Part shown: piece by piece, positions 9,293-17,165 of the stretch
Position numbering within the stretch: position 1 is the stretch's first letter
How the letters are laid out: every line of letters begins with the position of its first letter
DNA from: Prochlorococcus sp. AG-679-P15
GTDB taxonomy: Bacteria; Cyanobacteriota; Cyanobacteriia; PCC-6307; Cyanobiaceae
Reading direction: 5' to 3'
Assembly (NCBI GenBank): GCA_003210695.1
Contig: QCUW01000010.1
Span: 1 to 32,413 of the forward strand
DNA: 32,413 nucleotides
Program-made: the position numbers and the translations under genes
Notes under the pieces: generated by a model
Seen by the model: only the letters and a program-made list of their open reading frames with translations
The model's database searches: none
Told to the model about the DNA's origin: nothing

Positions 9293-10363
9293 CTAATTGA
9301 TAAATTGTTTTTTAATTAATTTAGCTAACTCTTTAAATCTTATAGAACTTTCTGTATTTGGTGCACTTATTGAGATTGGAACACCCTTATTACTTTCATT
9401 AACAAGTGCTATTTCAATAGGTATTTGAGCAAGTAATGGTAAATTATTTTCTCCAGATAAGATTTTCCCTCCACCTTTCCCAAAAATTTCATATTTTTTA
9501 TTGGGCATATCAGGTGGAATAAATACAGACATATTTTCTACAACACCCAATAATGGGACCCCAAGTTGCTTAAACATTGCTAAACCTCTTCTGGCATCTT
9601 GCAAAGATACTTTTTGAGGGGTTGTTACGACAATTGCTCCAGCAATAGGTACAGATTGAGATAAAGATATCTGTGCATCTCCGGTACCTGGAGGTAAATC
9701 AATAACCAAGAAGTCAAGATTATCCCATTCAACCTGATAAAGAAATTGCTTTATAATACTATTCAACATTGGTCCCCTCCATATAACTGGTTGTCCTTCT
9801 TCTATCAAAAACCCCATTGAGACTAATGAGATGCCGTACTTCTTAATTGGTATTAATCTTTGATCATTACCGTTACCATCTGTAACTTTTGGATTTTCTT
9901 CTGTAGCTCCTAGCATTGAAGGAGTATTAGGTCCGTATATATCTGCATCTAGTAAACCTGTTTTTAAACCTAATTTCGCTAATGAGCATGCGATATTAAC
10001 TGCTATTGTACTTTTACCTACTCCTCCCTTGCCACTACTTATAGCAATAATATGTTTTATACCTTTTATATTCTTTAACTCAGAAATATTTCTTTCACTA
10101 TTATTATTTGATTGAGAAACATTGTTATCTATTTCTATTTGCACGTCGGTAATGTCCTCGAATTTAAGGAGTATATTTCTGACCTCTTGTACTATTCTTT
10201 CTCTCTGAGAATTTGCAAATGAAGGTAATGAAAGAGTTATTATTGTTCTGGGTAAAAGTACTCTAACGTTTTTAATCCAAGACAATTCAATGAGATTTTT
10301 CTTCGATCCAGAATCTAGAATCCTTGATAAAGCTTTATTCGCATCTTCGACAGTAGTCATCAA
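9293..10363 (-). CDS. mrp: Mrp/NBP35-family P-loop ATPase, iron-sulfur carrier type
   Basis: 356 residues. An N-terminal DUF59/MIP18-like domain (about residues 1-85) is followed by a ParA/MinD-type P-loop domain with SSGKGGVGKST near residue 112, LLDADIYGPNTPS, GDAQISL and VVTTPQKVSLQDARRGL. The family carries or inserts Fe-S clusters; the plant chloroplast relative HCF101 serves photosystem I 4Fe-4S assembly. Many bacterial Mrp proteins have a CxxC after VENMS that binds the bridging cluster. Here that place reads VENMSVFIPPDMPNKKYEIF with no cysteine, and only one Cys is visible in the whole protein, just after the P-loop. It is the first gene of the minus-strand run and diverges from hemF across 156 bases. 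A TATAAA at 10378-10383 could be its -10 element. Confidence 0.9.
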   Translation of the reverse strand: MMTTVEDANKALSRILDSGSKKNLIELSWIKNVRVLLPRTIITLSLPSFANSQRERIVQEVRNILLKFEDITDVQIEIDNNVSQSNNNSERNISELKNIKGIKHIIAISSGKGGVGKSTIAVNIACSLAKLGLKTGLLDADIYGPNTPSMLGATEENPKVTDGNGNDQRLIPIKKYGISLVSMGFLIEEGQPVIWRGPMLNSIIKQFLYQVEWDNLDFLVIDLPPGTGDAQISLSQSVPIAGAIVVTTPQKVSLQDARRGLAMFKQLGVPLLGVVENMSVFIPPDMPNKKYEIFGKGGGKILSGENNLPLLAQIPIEIALVNESNKGVPISISAPNTESSIRFKELAKLIKKQFIN

Positions 10364-10519
10364 AATTTGTAAATGATTTTATAGGTTAGTCTACTCTTTA
10401 AAAGATTAAGAACTATGTCGAACTATCAAATAATGAGAAATTACTCCCCCTTAAAGGAAATTATAAAGGGAAACTACTAATTAACCAAAATTTTAGTTCT
10501 TCAATATCAAGTTAAATAA

Positions 10520-11548
10520 ATGTCTAAAGAACCTCCAAAGAATTCAAGAGAAAAGACTAAGAATCTCTTATTAAAATTACAAGATAATATTTGCAAAGGC
10601 TTAGAAATCACTGATGGGAAAGCAAAATTTACTGAAGAATCTTGGCTTAGAGAAGAAGGTGGAGGTGGGAGATCAAGAGTTTTAAAAAACGGCTCAATTT
10701 TTGAGCAAGCAGGAGTCAATTTCTCAGAGGTATACGGTAAAGAATTACCTCAGTCAATCATCTCACAAAGACCTGAAGCTAAAGGCCACGAATGGTTTGC
10801 TACAGGCACATCAATGGTTTTGCATCCTAAAAATCCCTATATACCTACAGTTCATCTTAATTATCGTTATTTCGAAGCAGGTCCAGTTTGGTGGTTTGGG
10901 GGTGGTGCAGATCTAACGCCATATTACCCTTATTTAACTGATGTGAGGCATTTTCATAAAGAGCATGATACTGCCTGTGGAAAGGTTCATAAAAGTCTTC
11001 ACAGGGTATTTAAGCCATGGTGTGATGAATATTTCTTTTTAAAACACAGGGACGAATCTAGAGGTATTGGAGGTATCTTTTATGACTATCAGGACGGTTC
11101 TGGAAGCATTTATAAGGGCAACAACAAAGATGGTAAGGCTTATAAAGAATCTAGTAATATTGGAGAAATAAACTTAAGTTGGAATAATTTATTTTCTTTA
11201 GCAGAAAATTGTGGAGAAGCTTTTCTAAGTTCATATAAACCAATTGTTGAAAGAAGAGTTAAACAAAATTACACAAAAAAAGAGAAAGAATTTCAACTTT
11301 ATAGACGAGGAAGATACGTTGAATTTAATTTAGTTTGGGACAGAGGAACAATTTTTGGATTACAAACAAATGGTAGAACTGAATCTATCTTAATGTCGCT
11401 ACCACCACTAGCTAGATGGGAATATGGGTACAAAGCAGAACCAGGATCAAGAGAAGATTTCCTAACTAAAATTTTTACAAAACCTCAAGACTGGCAAAAT
11501 GATAAGAATTTAGAAAATTTTTGTTTAGAAAATAATATTTTTGATTAG
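10520..11548 (+). CDS. hemF: Coproporphyrinogen III oxidase, oxygen-dependent
   Basis: Oxidative decarboxylation of coproporphyrinogen III to protoporphyrinogen IX with O2, a shared step of heme and chlorophyll synthesis. 342 residues is the normal length for cyanobacteria. Diagnostic segments are [51 protein letters not shown], the family signature [18 protein letters not shown] at about residue 121-138, and the C-terminal [13 protein letters not shown] and [12 protein letters not shown]. It is transcribed divergently from mrp. It converges with the CCB2/CCB4-like gene after a 30-base gap, with no clear terminator between them. Confidence 0.97.
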   Translation: MSKEPPKNSREKTKNLLLKLQDNICKGLEITDGKAKFTEESWLREEGGGGRSRVLKNGSIFEQAGVNFSEVYGKELPQSIISQRPEAKGHEWFATGTSMVLHPKNPYIPTVHLNYRYFEAGPVWWFGGGADLTPYYPYLTDVRHFHKEHDTACGKVHKSLHRVFKPWCDEYFFLKHRDESRGIGGIFYDYQDGSGSIYKGNNKDGKAYKESSNIGEINLSWNNLFSLAENCGEAFLSSYKPIVERRVKQNYTKKEKEFQLYRRGRYVEFNLVWDRGTIFGLQTNGRTESILMSLPPLARWEYGYKAEPGSREDFLTKIFTKPQDWQNDKNLENFCLENNIFD

Positions 11549-11578
11549 ATATTCTAAAACTCCTATAAAAATTCTTCA

Positions 11579-12139
11579 TTAAATTGGTGTCTTGAATAAA
11601 GAACCATCACTTTTTAATTCGAGCCTATCACTTAATTCATTTTCTAAAGATATTAATTCATCTCTATGAGCCCTTAACCTCATTGACGTCATTTCCTCAT
11701 TATCACCATTACTTATCAATCTCAATTCAAATTTTTCTTCCCTAGCTGACTTCTTAAGATAAATCATTCCCGATAAAGGACCTCCAATAAAACCTAAAAG
11801 AATAGGCCACCATCCTAAAATTGGATAAATTTGAATGATTACTAACCCTAAAGCACAAGATCCAAATCCACCAATCAAACTTAAAAAGATTGCTAACAAT
11901 TTGCTAGAAACAACCTGACCTTTAAACGTTAAAGTTCTTTGATCAAAATCGCCTCCTGTCTGTTTCCAGCCTCTTACATTAAGCCATTCATAGATAACGT
12001 TTAACACTTCTACTGGTTTTTGCGAAGAAGTTATTTCAACTATCGTTGTTCTATCTTTACTAGAAGCTTTTAGAAAAAAAAATAAGCCTATTGCAAGAAG
12101 AATTGTAAGAAATAATGTTGATTTAAGAGAATCAGTCAT
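11579..12139 (-). CDS. CCB2/CCB4-like cofactor assembly of complex C protein
   Basis: 186 residues. A hydrophobic helix at about 6-24 (LFLTILLAIGLFFFLKAS) is followed by the family-like KASSKDRTTIV. A soluble segment comes next, then a pair of hydrophobic stretches at about 80-125 (LLAIFLSLIGGFGSCALGL and LGWWPILLGFIGGPLSGMIY), and the C-terminal part contains a RAHRDELISLENEL motif. This layout fits the cyanobacterial 'cofactor assembly of complex C subunit B' family (CCB2/CCB4). Its plant members attach the covalent heme ci to cytochrome b6. The neighbour hemF also belongs to tetrapyrrole metabolism. The assignment is from remembered family pattern and not from a search. Confidence 0.65.
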   Translation of the reverse strand: MTDSLKSTLFLTILLAIGLFFFLKASSKDRTTIVEITSSQKPVEVLNVIYEWLNVRGWKQTGGDFDQRTLTFKGQVVSSKLLAIFLSLIGGFGSCALGLVIIQIYPILGWWPILLGFIGGPLSGMIYLKKSAREEKFELRLISNGDNEEMTSMRLRAHRDELISLENELSDRLELKSDGSLFKTPI

Positions 12140-12307
12140 TTATAAATCTCTAACAATTATGTGCTATTTTTATATTTAGTAATTTATCATAATATAAATA
12201 TTGATTGAACATGATTAAAAATGACTTTAAGACCACAGAAATACTTTAATAACAAATTTATAAAAATAATATAAATTAAAAGCTGAAATAAATTATCTCT
12301 AGTACTA

Positions 12308-12946
12308 ATGAATAACTGTAAAAATAAAAAAATAAATTTTTCTCATAATGACATAACTACTGATTTATATAATCTCTATAAGTATTCGTCTTATTTAGCT
12401 GTAGATACTGAAGCAATGGGATTAATACATGGAAGAGATAGATTATGTTTAATACAAATATGTAATGAATTAAATTTAACTTCATGCATAAAAATAGAAC
12501 TTAATAATGCAGATTCACCCAATATAAAAAAATTATTAGAAGATAATAAAATAATGAAAATATTTCATTATGCACGATTTGATGTTGCAGCTCTAAAATG
12601 TAATCTTGGAATTAATACGAATAATATTTTTTGTACAAAAATAGCTAGTAAATTGGCTAGAACATATACAAATAAACATGGGTTAAAAGATTTAATCAAT
12701 GAATTAATAGGAATAGAATTAGATAAAAGCTCTCAAAGCAGTGATTGGGGTAGTTCCGAAGATTTATCTATAAAGCAAATTGATTATGCTGCTAATGACG
12801 TTAGATATCTAATTGAGGCAATGAACAAATTAAAAATAATTCTTGAGAGAGAAGGAAGATATGAGTTGGCACAGAAATGTTTTAAGACAATTCCAGTTCA
12901 TTCTGAATTAGATATATTAAAATTTTCTAATATTTTTGAGCATTAA
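12308..12946 (+). CDS. rnd: 3'-5' exonuclease, RNase D-like DEDDy family
   Basis: 212 residues holding essentially only the exonuclease domain. The two-metal acidic residues are visible: D and E in VDTEAMGLI (Exo I, near residue 33-35), D in FHYARFDVAALK (Exo II, near 93) and the Y...D of YAANDVRYL (Exo III, near 154-158), which defines the DEDDy subgroup. E. coli RNase D is longer because of its C-terminal HRDC domains, which are absent here. The role is probably 3' processing or turnover of structured RNA such as tRNA precursors. The stop meets the convergent 88-residue gene with no spacer. Confidence 0.85.
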   Translation: MNNCKNKKINFSHNDITTDLYNLYKYSSYLAVDTEAMGLIHGRDRLCLIQICNELNLTSCIKIELNNADSPNIKKLLEDNKIMKIFHYARFDVAALKCNLGINTNNIFCTKIASKLARTYTNKHGLKDLINELIGIELDKSSQSSDWGSSEDLSIKQIDYAANDVRYLIEAMNKLKIILEREGRYELAQKCFKTIPVHSELDILKFSNIFEH

Positions 12947-13213
12947 TTAATCTTCAGTCAAAAAATTACTTTCATTTTCTAAAGCCGACATAAGTTTATC
13001 TAGTATTTTTGAAGAACTAAATTTTTTTTCATTGTCTTTTTTACACAATTTCAAAAGATCTTGTGCAACTTGTCTTTTTTCTTCAATAGTCTGAGAACCT
13101 TTTTTTGCAATTTGAATTTCTACTTTTTTCTTTGCTGATGACAAACTTACACTTAGTAAATTTGCTATTTCGGAGCATATTGATAAATATTGACGATCAT
13201 TAATAGGATACAT
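12947..13213 (-). CDS. Small conserved-looking hypothetical protein
   Basis: 88 residues that I do not recognise. It is soluble, rich in Lys, Ser and Leu and predicted largely helical. A central basic stretch, SSAKKKVEIQIAKKG, is followed by an EEKRQVAQDLLKLC helix. Two cysteines are present but no metal motif. The start is the only ATG at the 5' end and lies 37 bases beyond the stop of the upstream glycosyltransferase gene, so the two are probably cotranscribed. Its stop touches the stop of the exonuclease gene on the other strand. Base composition matches the neighbours. Confidence 0.7.
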   Translation of the reverse strand: MYPINDRQYLSICSEIANLLSVSLSSAKKKVEIQIAKKGSQTIEEKRQVAQDLLKLCKKDNEKKFSSSKILDKLMSALENESNFLTED

Positions 13214-13250
13214 TAAAAAATTAAATAAACGTTTTTTTGATATTACCTTA

Positions 13251-14513
13251 TTAAGTTAACAAACTTAAATTTATATAATCTACAATTTTTTTGCTAGCAC
13301 CACTTTTGCCCATTCTTTTCATCCCAATTTTTGCTTGTTTTACTCTATAAACTTTTTTATTTAATAGACTTTCTAAATTATCTAAAAGAGTTCTTTTATT
13401 TTCGCAGACTATTACACTTCCGCCTAATAATCTAGATTGTCTTTTTGCAAATGATTTTGTGAATTGAGGGCCTGCACCAGGAAAAGAAACCGAAGGTATA
13501 CCAAGACCAGTTATTTGTTCTGTTGCTGTTCCTGCATTTGATAATCCAACACATGCCATATTTGCCCACTTACTAAAAGTACTTTTACCCAACAATATAT
13601 ATTTATCTTTATTTTTCCAAACAGATTGTTCCCCAATCATAAACTTAAGATTATTTTCTTTTAAATAACCATTATTTTTTAAATGAATCTTAATTGTTGA
13701 AGTATTCGCATTAATACTTAAAGGCACAAAGATAATCAAATCACTGGATAAATTAAGATCTTCTAGACAATTCAAAAAAATATCAAGATTATTTAGTGCT
13801 TCAGGAAATCGACTTCCTATTATTAAAATTAATCTATTGTATTTAATAATATTAGAAACTTTTTCATTTTTTTTATCAACAAAGTCCATCATTGGATTAC
13901 CAAAGTATTTCGCATTAATCATTTTTTTATTTAAATTATTTGCTGTGAGTTCATCTCTCATTATTAAACTTTTACATCGAGTAGATTTCATAAGAAACAT
14001 TTCCCAAGGATCCCATTCTGAGCCTTTGAATTTATGATAAAAATCACTCAACGCCCATCCTGGCCCATTACTCCAAGTATGATCACTTTTAGGAGTTCCC
14101 AGAAAACTAAATTTACATTTTGAACTCCATGCAAAAAATAAAGGCAATAAATCACCTATTGCAATAATTTTTAAATTATCTTTTGACTTTCTACTCAGAA
14201 TTAAAAAGTTTTTAAAAGTATCTACTATAAATCCTGAAAAAAAATCAAGTAAAAAACCCTTGATACTTTGATTACTAAAACCTCCGCTTGGTAAATCCTT
14301 AAGAGACCCAATTTTCCTAAAATTCTTTGACTTGATGGAGTCGAATATTTTTCCATTTCCAACTAATGGCATAACTTCAATTGCTTTAATATTTGTTTTT
14401 TTTAAAAATCTTTTTATTATTTCTAATGCGATAACATCTTCTCCATGCCCATTACTTATAATTAATAGAGAATGAGACGCGTTACTGGTAGGATCATTAA
14501 GTGATTCAACCAA
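13251..14513 (-). CDS. Lipid-A-disaccharide synthase-related glycosyltransferase
   Basis: About 420 residues of a GT-B-like protein. The N-terminal domain opens with SLLIISNGHGEDVIALEI and has a conserved GDLLPLFFAW. The C-terminal nucleotide-sugar domain has SNAGTATEQITGLGIPSVSF followed by FPGAGPQFTKSFAKRQ, the pattern of the cyanobacterial LpxB-related family of unknown substrate. True LpxB joins UDP-diacylglucosamine and lipid X, and that activity is not shown here. The open frame continues upstream to an ATG at 14711, but the extension is the antisense of tRNA-Cys. The likely start is therefore the TTG at 14513, which lies just inside the tRNA edge (14523) and is followed by VESLNDPTSNASH. 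The start is uncertain by a few codons. Confidence 0.8.
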   Translation of the reverse strand: MVESLNDPTSNASHSLLIISNGHGEDVIALEIIKRFLKKTNIKAIEVMPLVGNGKIFDSIKSKNFRKIGSLKDLPSGGFSNQSIKGFLLDFFSGFIVDTFKNFLILSRKSKDNLKIIAIGDLLPLFFAWSSKCKFSFLGTPKSDHTWSNGPGWALSDFYHKFKGSEWDPWEMFLMKSTRCKSLIMRDELTANNLNKKMINAKYFGNPMMDFVDKKNEKVSNIIKYNRLILIIGSRFPEALNNLDIFLNCLEDLNLSSDLIIFVPLSINANTSTIKIHLKNNGYLKENNLKFMIGEQSVWKNKDKYILLGKSTFSKWANMACVGLSNAGTATEQITGLGIPSVSFPGAGPQFTKSFAKRQSRLLGGSVIVCENKRTLLDNLESLLNKKVYRVKQAKIGMKRMGKSGASKKIVDYINLSLLT

Positions 14514-14522
14514 ATCTCTAGC

Positions 14523-14593
14523 GGCGGCATGGCCAAGTGGTAAGGCAGAGGATTGCAAATCCTTTATCCCCAGTTCGAATCTGGGTGCCGCCT
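14523..14593 (+). tRNA. trnC: tRNA-Cys (GCA)
   Basis: 71 bases fold into a complete cloverleaf. The acceptor stem is GGCGGCA/TGCCGCC (14523-14529 with 14586-14592) with discriminator T, typical of tRNA-Cys. The anticodon arm GAGGA-TTGCAAA-TCCTT carries anticodon GCA, with one G-T wobble at the top. The T arm is CCCAG-TTCGAAT-CTGGG. CCA is not encoded. It lies on the opposite strand to the LpxB-related gene, 9 bases from that gene's proposed start. Confidence 0.97.
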
Positions 14594-15092
14594 TCTTTAA
14601 TTTTGATACTAAATTCCCTATAAACCCTTCTAAATACTCAAGTTTTGTATATCTATTATACATTTTTTTGGGAAAAATTAGTGGAATTGATGGTCGACAG
14701 GTTGACCACATTTACATTCCAAAATATTCATAATAATTCCATTATCTCACTTGCTAACCAAAGATCAAATTTAACTCAAAATAAGAAGACTTTGCAAATT
14801 GGAGTATTATTAAATTTTCAAAAAATATATTGTCAAGATTCAAATTTACATCAATCAAAAGTGTAGGGATGGCTTTAAATTATTATCTTATTAATGTATC
14901 TTTTTAAAAGAATCAGAAAATCCTAGAGTCAAAAAGATGATTAATTACCAACTCAAATGCTATAAAAAATAGGTTTAATAGGGTTTTCTACACATCAAAA
15001 ATTATGAAAAATAACATCAATTAATCTTTACTAATGAACCACTTTATCCTCTTTTAGAAGAGTTTGAAATCATCATCGAATCAAATTTTCTT
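14594..15092. other. About 500 bases without a convincing gene
   Basis: I find no frame with protein-like composition. The longest, 73 codons on the plus strand at 14645-14866, resembles nothing known to me and runs partly through the tRNA-antisense extension. Structures noted are an imperfect dyad TGGTCGAC-AG-GTTGACCA at about 14693-14710 and a short hairpin CTCTT-TTAG-AAGAG downstream of the four-Cys gene (about 15051-15064). The latter could be a weak terminator on the minus strand but lacks a T run. A small untranslated RNA is possible and cannot be judged here. Confidence 0.5.
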
Positions 15093-15251
15093 TTAATACT
15101 CATTATCAGCAACACATATACCCAAACAACGTATTCCATTTGAAGCAGTTCTTTTACAGTGATTACATAAAATCTTTTCTTTATCGAGATAAACTCTAGA
15201 TTGACTTGTTTTTTTTATTTTTTCACTTATCAAATCAGTCTTTGAGATCAT
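15093..15251 (-). CDS. Four-cysteine small protein, possible zinc ribbon
   Basis: A 52-residue frame starting at the ATG that shares its A with the TGA stop of the 212-residue gene (TGATG), the classic arrangement for translational coupling. The N-terminal half is basic and helical (KTDLISEKIKKTSQSRVYLD). The C-terminal half has Cys29, Cys32, Cys42 and Cys46 in LCNHCKRTASNGIRCLGIC, spacing CxxC-x9-CxxxC, then VADNEY at the end. Four cysteines in this spacing suggest a structural Zn site or an Fe-S site; which one cannot be told. The composition is protein-like and unlike the AT-rich noise around it. The partner or role is unknown, but coupling implies stoichiometric expression with the upstream protein. 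Confidence 0.75.
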   Translation of the reverse strand: MISKTDLISEKIKKTSQSRVYLDKEKILCNHCKRTASNGIRCLGICVADNEY

Positions 15252-15889
15252 CAATTTTCATTAGAATTTGTGTTTGAATTGATACTAACAACTAGAGAGG
15301 TATTGGTGTTAGAAGAGGGTATATCCATAATCTTTACAGTTTCCTTTGGTTCATCAACAACTTCACGTTTCTGAGGATTCTCATCTACCGCACAAGCTTC
15401 AAGAGCTTCTCTAAGAAGAGAATCAAAAGTTGCTCCAGGTAATCTATGTCTTGCCACCTCAAGAAAAGTTCTTGGTAAAGATTCTGAAGCAGCATCTCTT
15501 AACGCAGGATTATTTTTTCTATGATCTTGTTCTTCTTCAATTGATTTTATAAATCTGAGAGTGACATCTCTTTTAGTAGAGGCCTTTATCAAAGTATCAT
15601 TTTCAGGATTTATATAATTTGGTTCATGCTCAAGGTCATTTAGCCTTTTCTCAAGGCTATTTAAAACCTCATTAGCTTCTTTACTTATATGAGCTAATTG
15701 TCCATCAGATAAATTAGGTAAATCAGCAACAAAAATCTTTCCATGATCTCTTAAAGTCAAAAAAGTTGGTCTGGGTCCTTGATTTTGGCGCCCATTAAAA
15801 TCTGGATTATTACCTATTGGTCTTTTAGGAGGTGTAGGTCCTGCTGAACTACGTCTACGTGTAATTCTTTGATTATTTTCAAAGGGCAT
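15251..15889 (-). CDS. Conserved-looking hypothetical protein, disordered ends
   Basis: 212 residues of unknown function. The first 40 residues are Arg/Pro/Asn/Gln-rich and probably disordered (RRRSSAGPTPPKRP). A compact core at about 42-165 begins FLTLRDHGKIFVADLPNLSD and continues with helical segments including KEANEVLNSLEKRLNDLEHE and a PRTFLEVARHRLPGATFDS region. The C-terminal 30 residues are Ser/Asn/Thr-rich low complexity. No transmembrane segment or catalytic motif is seen. A -10 element is present upstream, and the four-Cys gene follows with overlapping stop and start. The basic N-terminus might bind nucleic acid or membrane surface; this is speculation. Confidence 0.8.
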   Translation of the reverse strand: MPFENNQRITRRRSSAGPTPPKRPIGNNPDFNGRQNQGPRPTFLTLRDHGKIFVADLPNLSDGQLAHISKEANEVLNSLEKRLNDLEHEPNYINPENDTLIKASTKRDVTLRFIKSIEEEQDHRKNNPALRDAASESLPRTFLEVARHRLPGATFDSLLREALEACAVDENPQKREVVDEPKETVKIMDIPSSNTNTSLVVSINSNTNSNEN

Positions 15890-15921
15890 TGAATTAAAAT
15901 TAAATCTACTTACTTAAATCT

Positions 15922-15935
15922 CCGATATAACTCGG
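15922..15935 (-). promoter_or_regulatory. Leader hairpin of the 212-residue gene
   Basis: In the predicted leader a CCGA/TCGG stem with loop GTTATA (minus-strand reading) stands out as a GC-rich island. Flanking CTAC (15939-15942) and GTAG (15906-15909) can pair as an outer stem. It could be a regulatory leader structure or a binding site; evidence is structural only. Confidence 0.25.
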
Positions 15936-15946
15936 CGTGTAGTTTT

Positions 15947-15952
15947 ATTATA
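15947..15952 (-). promoter_or_regulatory. Putative -10 element upstream of the 212-residue gene
   Basis: A perfect TATAAT on the minus strand (preceded by TGTAA) would start RNA at about 15940 and give a leader of about 50 bases. No good -35 is visible at the right spacing, which is common for Prochlorococcus promoters. Confidence 0.4.
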
Positions 15953-16024
15953 TTACACTCAACTTTTTTATTTGTGTAGATAAATTTATTTTGTAATTTC
16001 TCAATAACAGTTAGTTTAAGAATC

Positions 16025-17068
16025 TTATATTAAAATTTCAGGCAAAAATTTATTCGCTTTTGAATTATCTTTCTTAAGAACCTTTCCTAAAACCCAACTT
16101 GATATATCATTGGCATCGCAAATATTTAAAATCTCATTCTTAAATTTCTTATCAATTATCAAACAAAATCCTACACCTAGATTAAAAGTATTCCAGAAAT
16201 CTTTTTCAGGAATCTGGCCTATATCCTTTAAAAATTCAAATAATCTAGGAATTTGCCAAGATTTCGTATCTATGTAAGGAATAAAATCAGAAGGCATACT
16301 CCTAGGTAAATTTTCAGGAATTCCTCCTCCAGTGATATGTGACATTCCCTTTATTTCAATATTCTGAGATAAAATTTTATTTACTATTTTAAAATAAATT
16401 TTTGTAGGTTTTAATAATTGCTCATAAAAATCTAATTGGTAAATTTTTTCAAATTGCTTATCAATTTGATCATTATTTTCAATTATTTTTCTCACTAAAC
16501 TAAATCCATTACTATGTACACCATTACTTTGCAAAGCAATTATCAAATCATGTTCACATATTTTATTACCATTAATTAATTTTTCTTCATCCACTATTCC
16601 GACGCAAAATCCAGCCAAATCATACTTATTCTTTGAGTAAAATCCTGGCATTTCTGCAGTTTCTCCACCAAGTAAGGAGCAGTTATTTTCTCTACAACTA
16701 TGTGAAATGCCTCTAACAACCTCTAATAATTTATTTTTATCAAGCTTTCCAGTAGCAATATAATCAAGAAAAAATAGTGGTTTTGCCCCAGTTGTAATGA
16801 TATCGTTCAAACACATTGCTACCAAATCAATGCCCACTTCAAAATGAAAATTTTTGTTTTGCGCTAATTCTAATTTTGTGCCAACTCCATCAGTCCCTGA
16901 TACTAAAATAGGTTTTTTAAAACCCTCTAGAGGAATTTTAAATAGACCACCAAATCCTCCAATCCCTTCCACAACATTAGATGAATGGGTTGACTCAACA
17001 GCTTGTTTAATTTCTGAGACAAATTCTCTACCAGCTTTTATATCAACTCCTGAGGTCTTGTAATCCAT
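16025..17068 (-). CDS. purM: Phosphoribosylformylglycinamidine cyclo-ligase (AIR synthetase)
   Basis: ATP-dependent ring closure of FGAM to aminoimidazole ribonucleotide, step five of purine synthesis. 347 residues is standard. The start MDYKTSGVDIKAGREFV is typical. Conserved segments are VSGTDGVGTKLELA, VGIDLVAMCLNDI, LLGGETAEMPGFY, SNGVHSNGFSLVR, the glycine-rich ISHITGGGIPENLPR-like segment (GMSHITGGGIPENLPR) and FNLGVGFCLI. It is transcribed divergently from panC-cmk across 97 bases. A strong AAGGAGG lies about 37 bases before the ATG, too far to serve it directly. Confidence 0.97.
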   Translation of the reverse strand: MDYKTSGVDIKAGREFVSEIKQAVESTHSSNVVEGIGGFGGLFKIPLEGFKKPILVSGTDGVGTKLELAQNKNFHFEVGIDLVAMCLNDIITTGAKPLFFLDYIATGKLDKNKLLEVVRGISHSCRENNCSLLGGETAEMPGFYSKNKYDLAGFCVGIVDEEKLINGNKICEHDLIIALQSNGVHSNGFSLVRKIIENNDQIDKQFEKIYQLDFYEQLLKPTKIYFKIVNKILSQNIEIKGMSHITGGGIPENLPRSMPSDFIPYIDTKSWQIPRLFEFLKDIGQIPEKDFWNTFNLGVGFCLIIDKKFKNEILNICDANDISSWVLGKVLKKDNSKANKFLPEILI

Positions 17069-17104
17069 AAAATAGAAATGATAAACTTCTTCTATATAGA
17101 TATT

Positions 17105-17111
17105 CCTCCTT
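17105..17111 (-). promoter_or_regulatory. Strong Shine-Dalgarno-like AAGGAGG upstream of purM
   Basis: The minus strand carries AAGGAGG about 37 bases before the purM ATG. The reading frame of purM is open across the interval, but the only codons at proper spacing are ATC, TAT and ATA, with no standard start. It may be chance, an anti-SD-binding standby site or a trace of an older start. Confidence 0.25.
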
Positions 17112-17165
17112 AGATTGCTTTTGTCCAGTAATTATTTATTAAATAGATTTATTTTTTAAAACAAA

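Noticed and set aside
14693-14710. Imperfect dyad TGGTCGAC-AG-GTTGACCA as a LexA-like operator
   Set aside because: It does not fit the cyanobacterial LexA consensus and has one mismatch; kept only as a note in the gap description.
14514-14711. N-terminal 66-codon extension of the LpxB-related gene, containing AAPRFELGIKDLQSSALP
   Set aside because: This peptide is the translation of the antisense strand of a tRNA gene and recurs in databases as an artefact; the real start must lie downstream of the tRNA.
14645-14866. 73-codon plus-strand frame after tRNA-Cys
   Set aside because: Composition is low-complexity AT-driven, no homologue is recognised, and it overlaps the non-coding extension.
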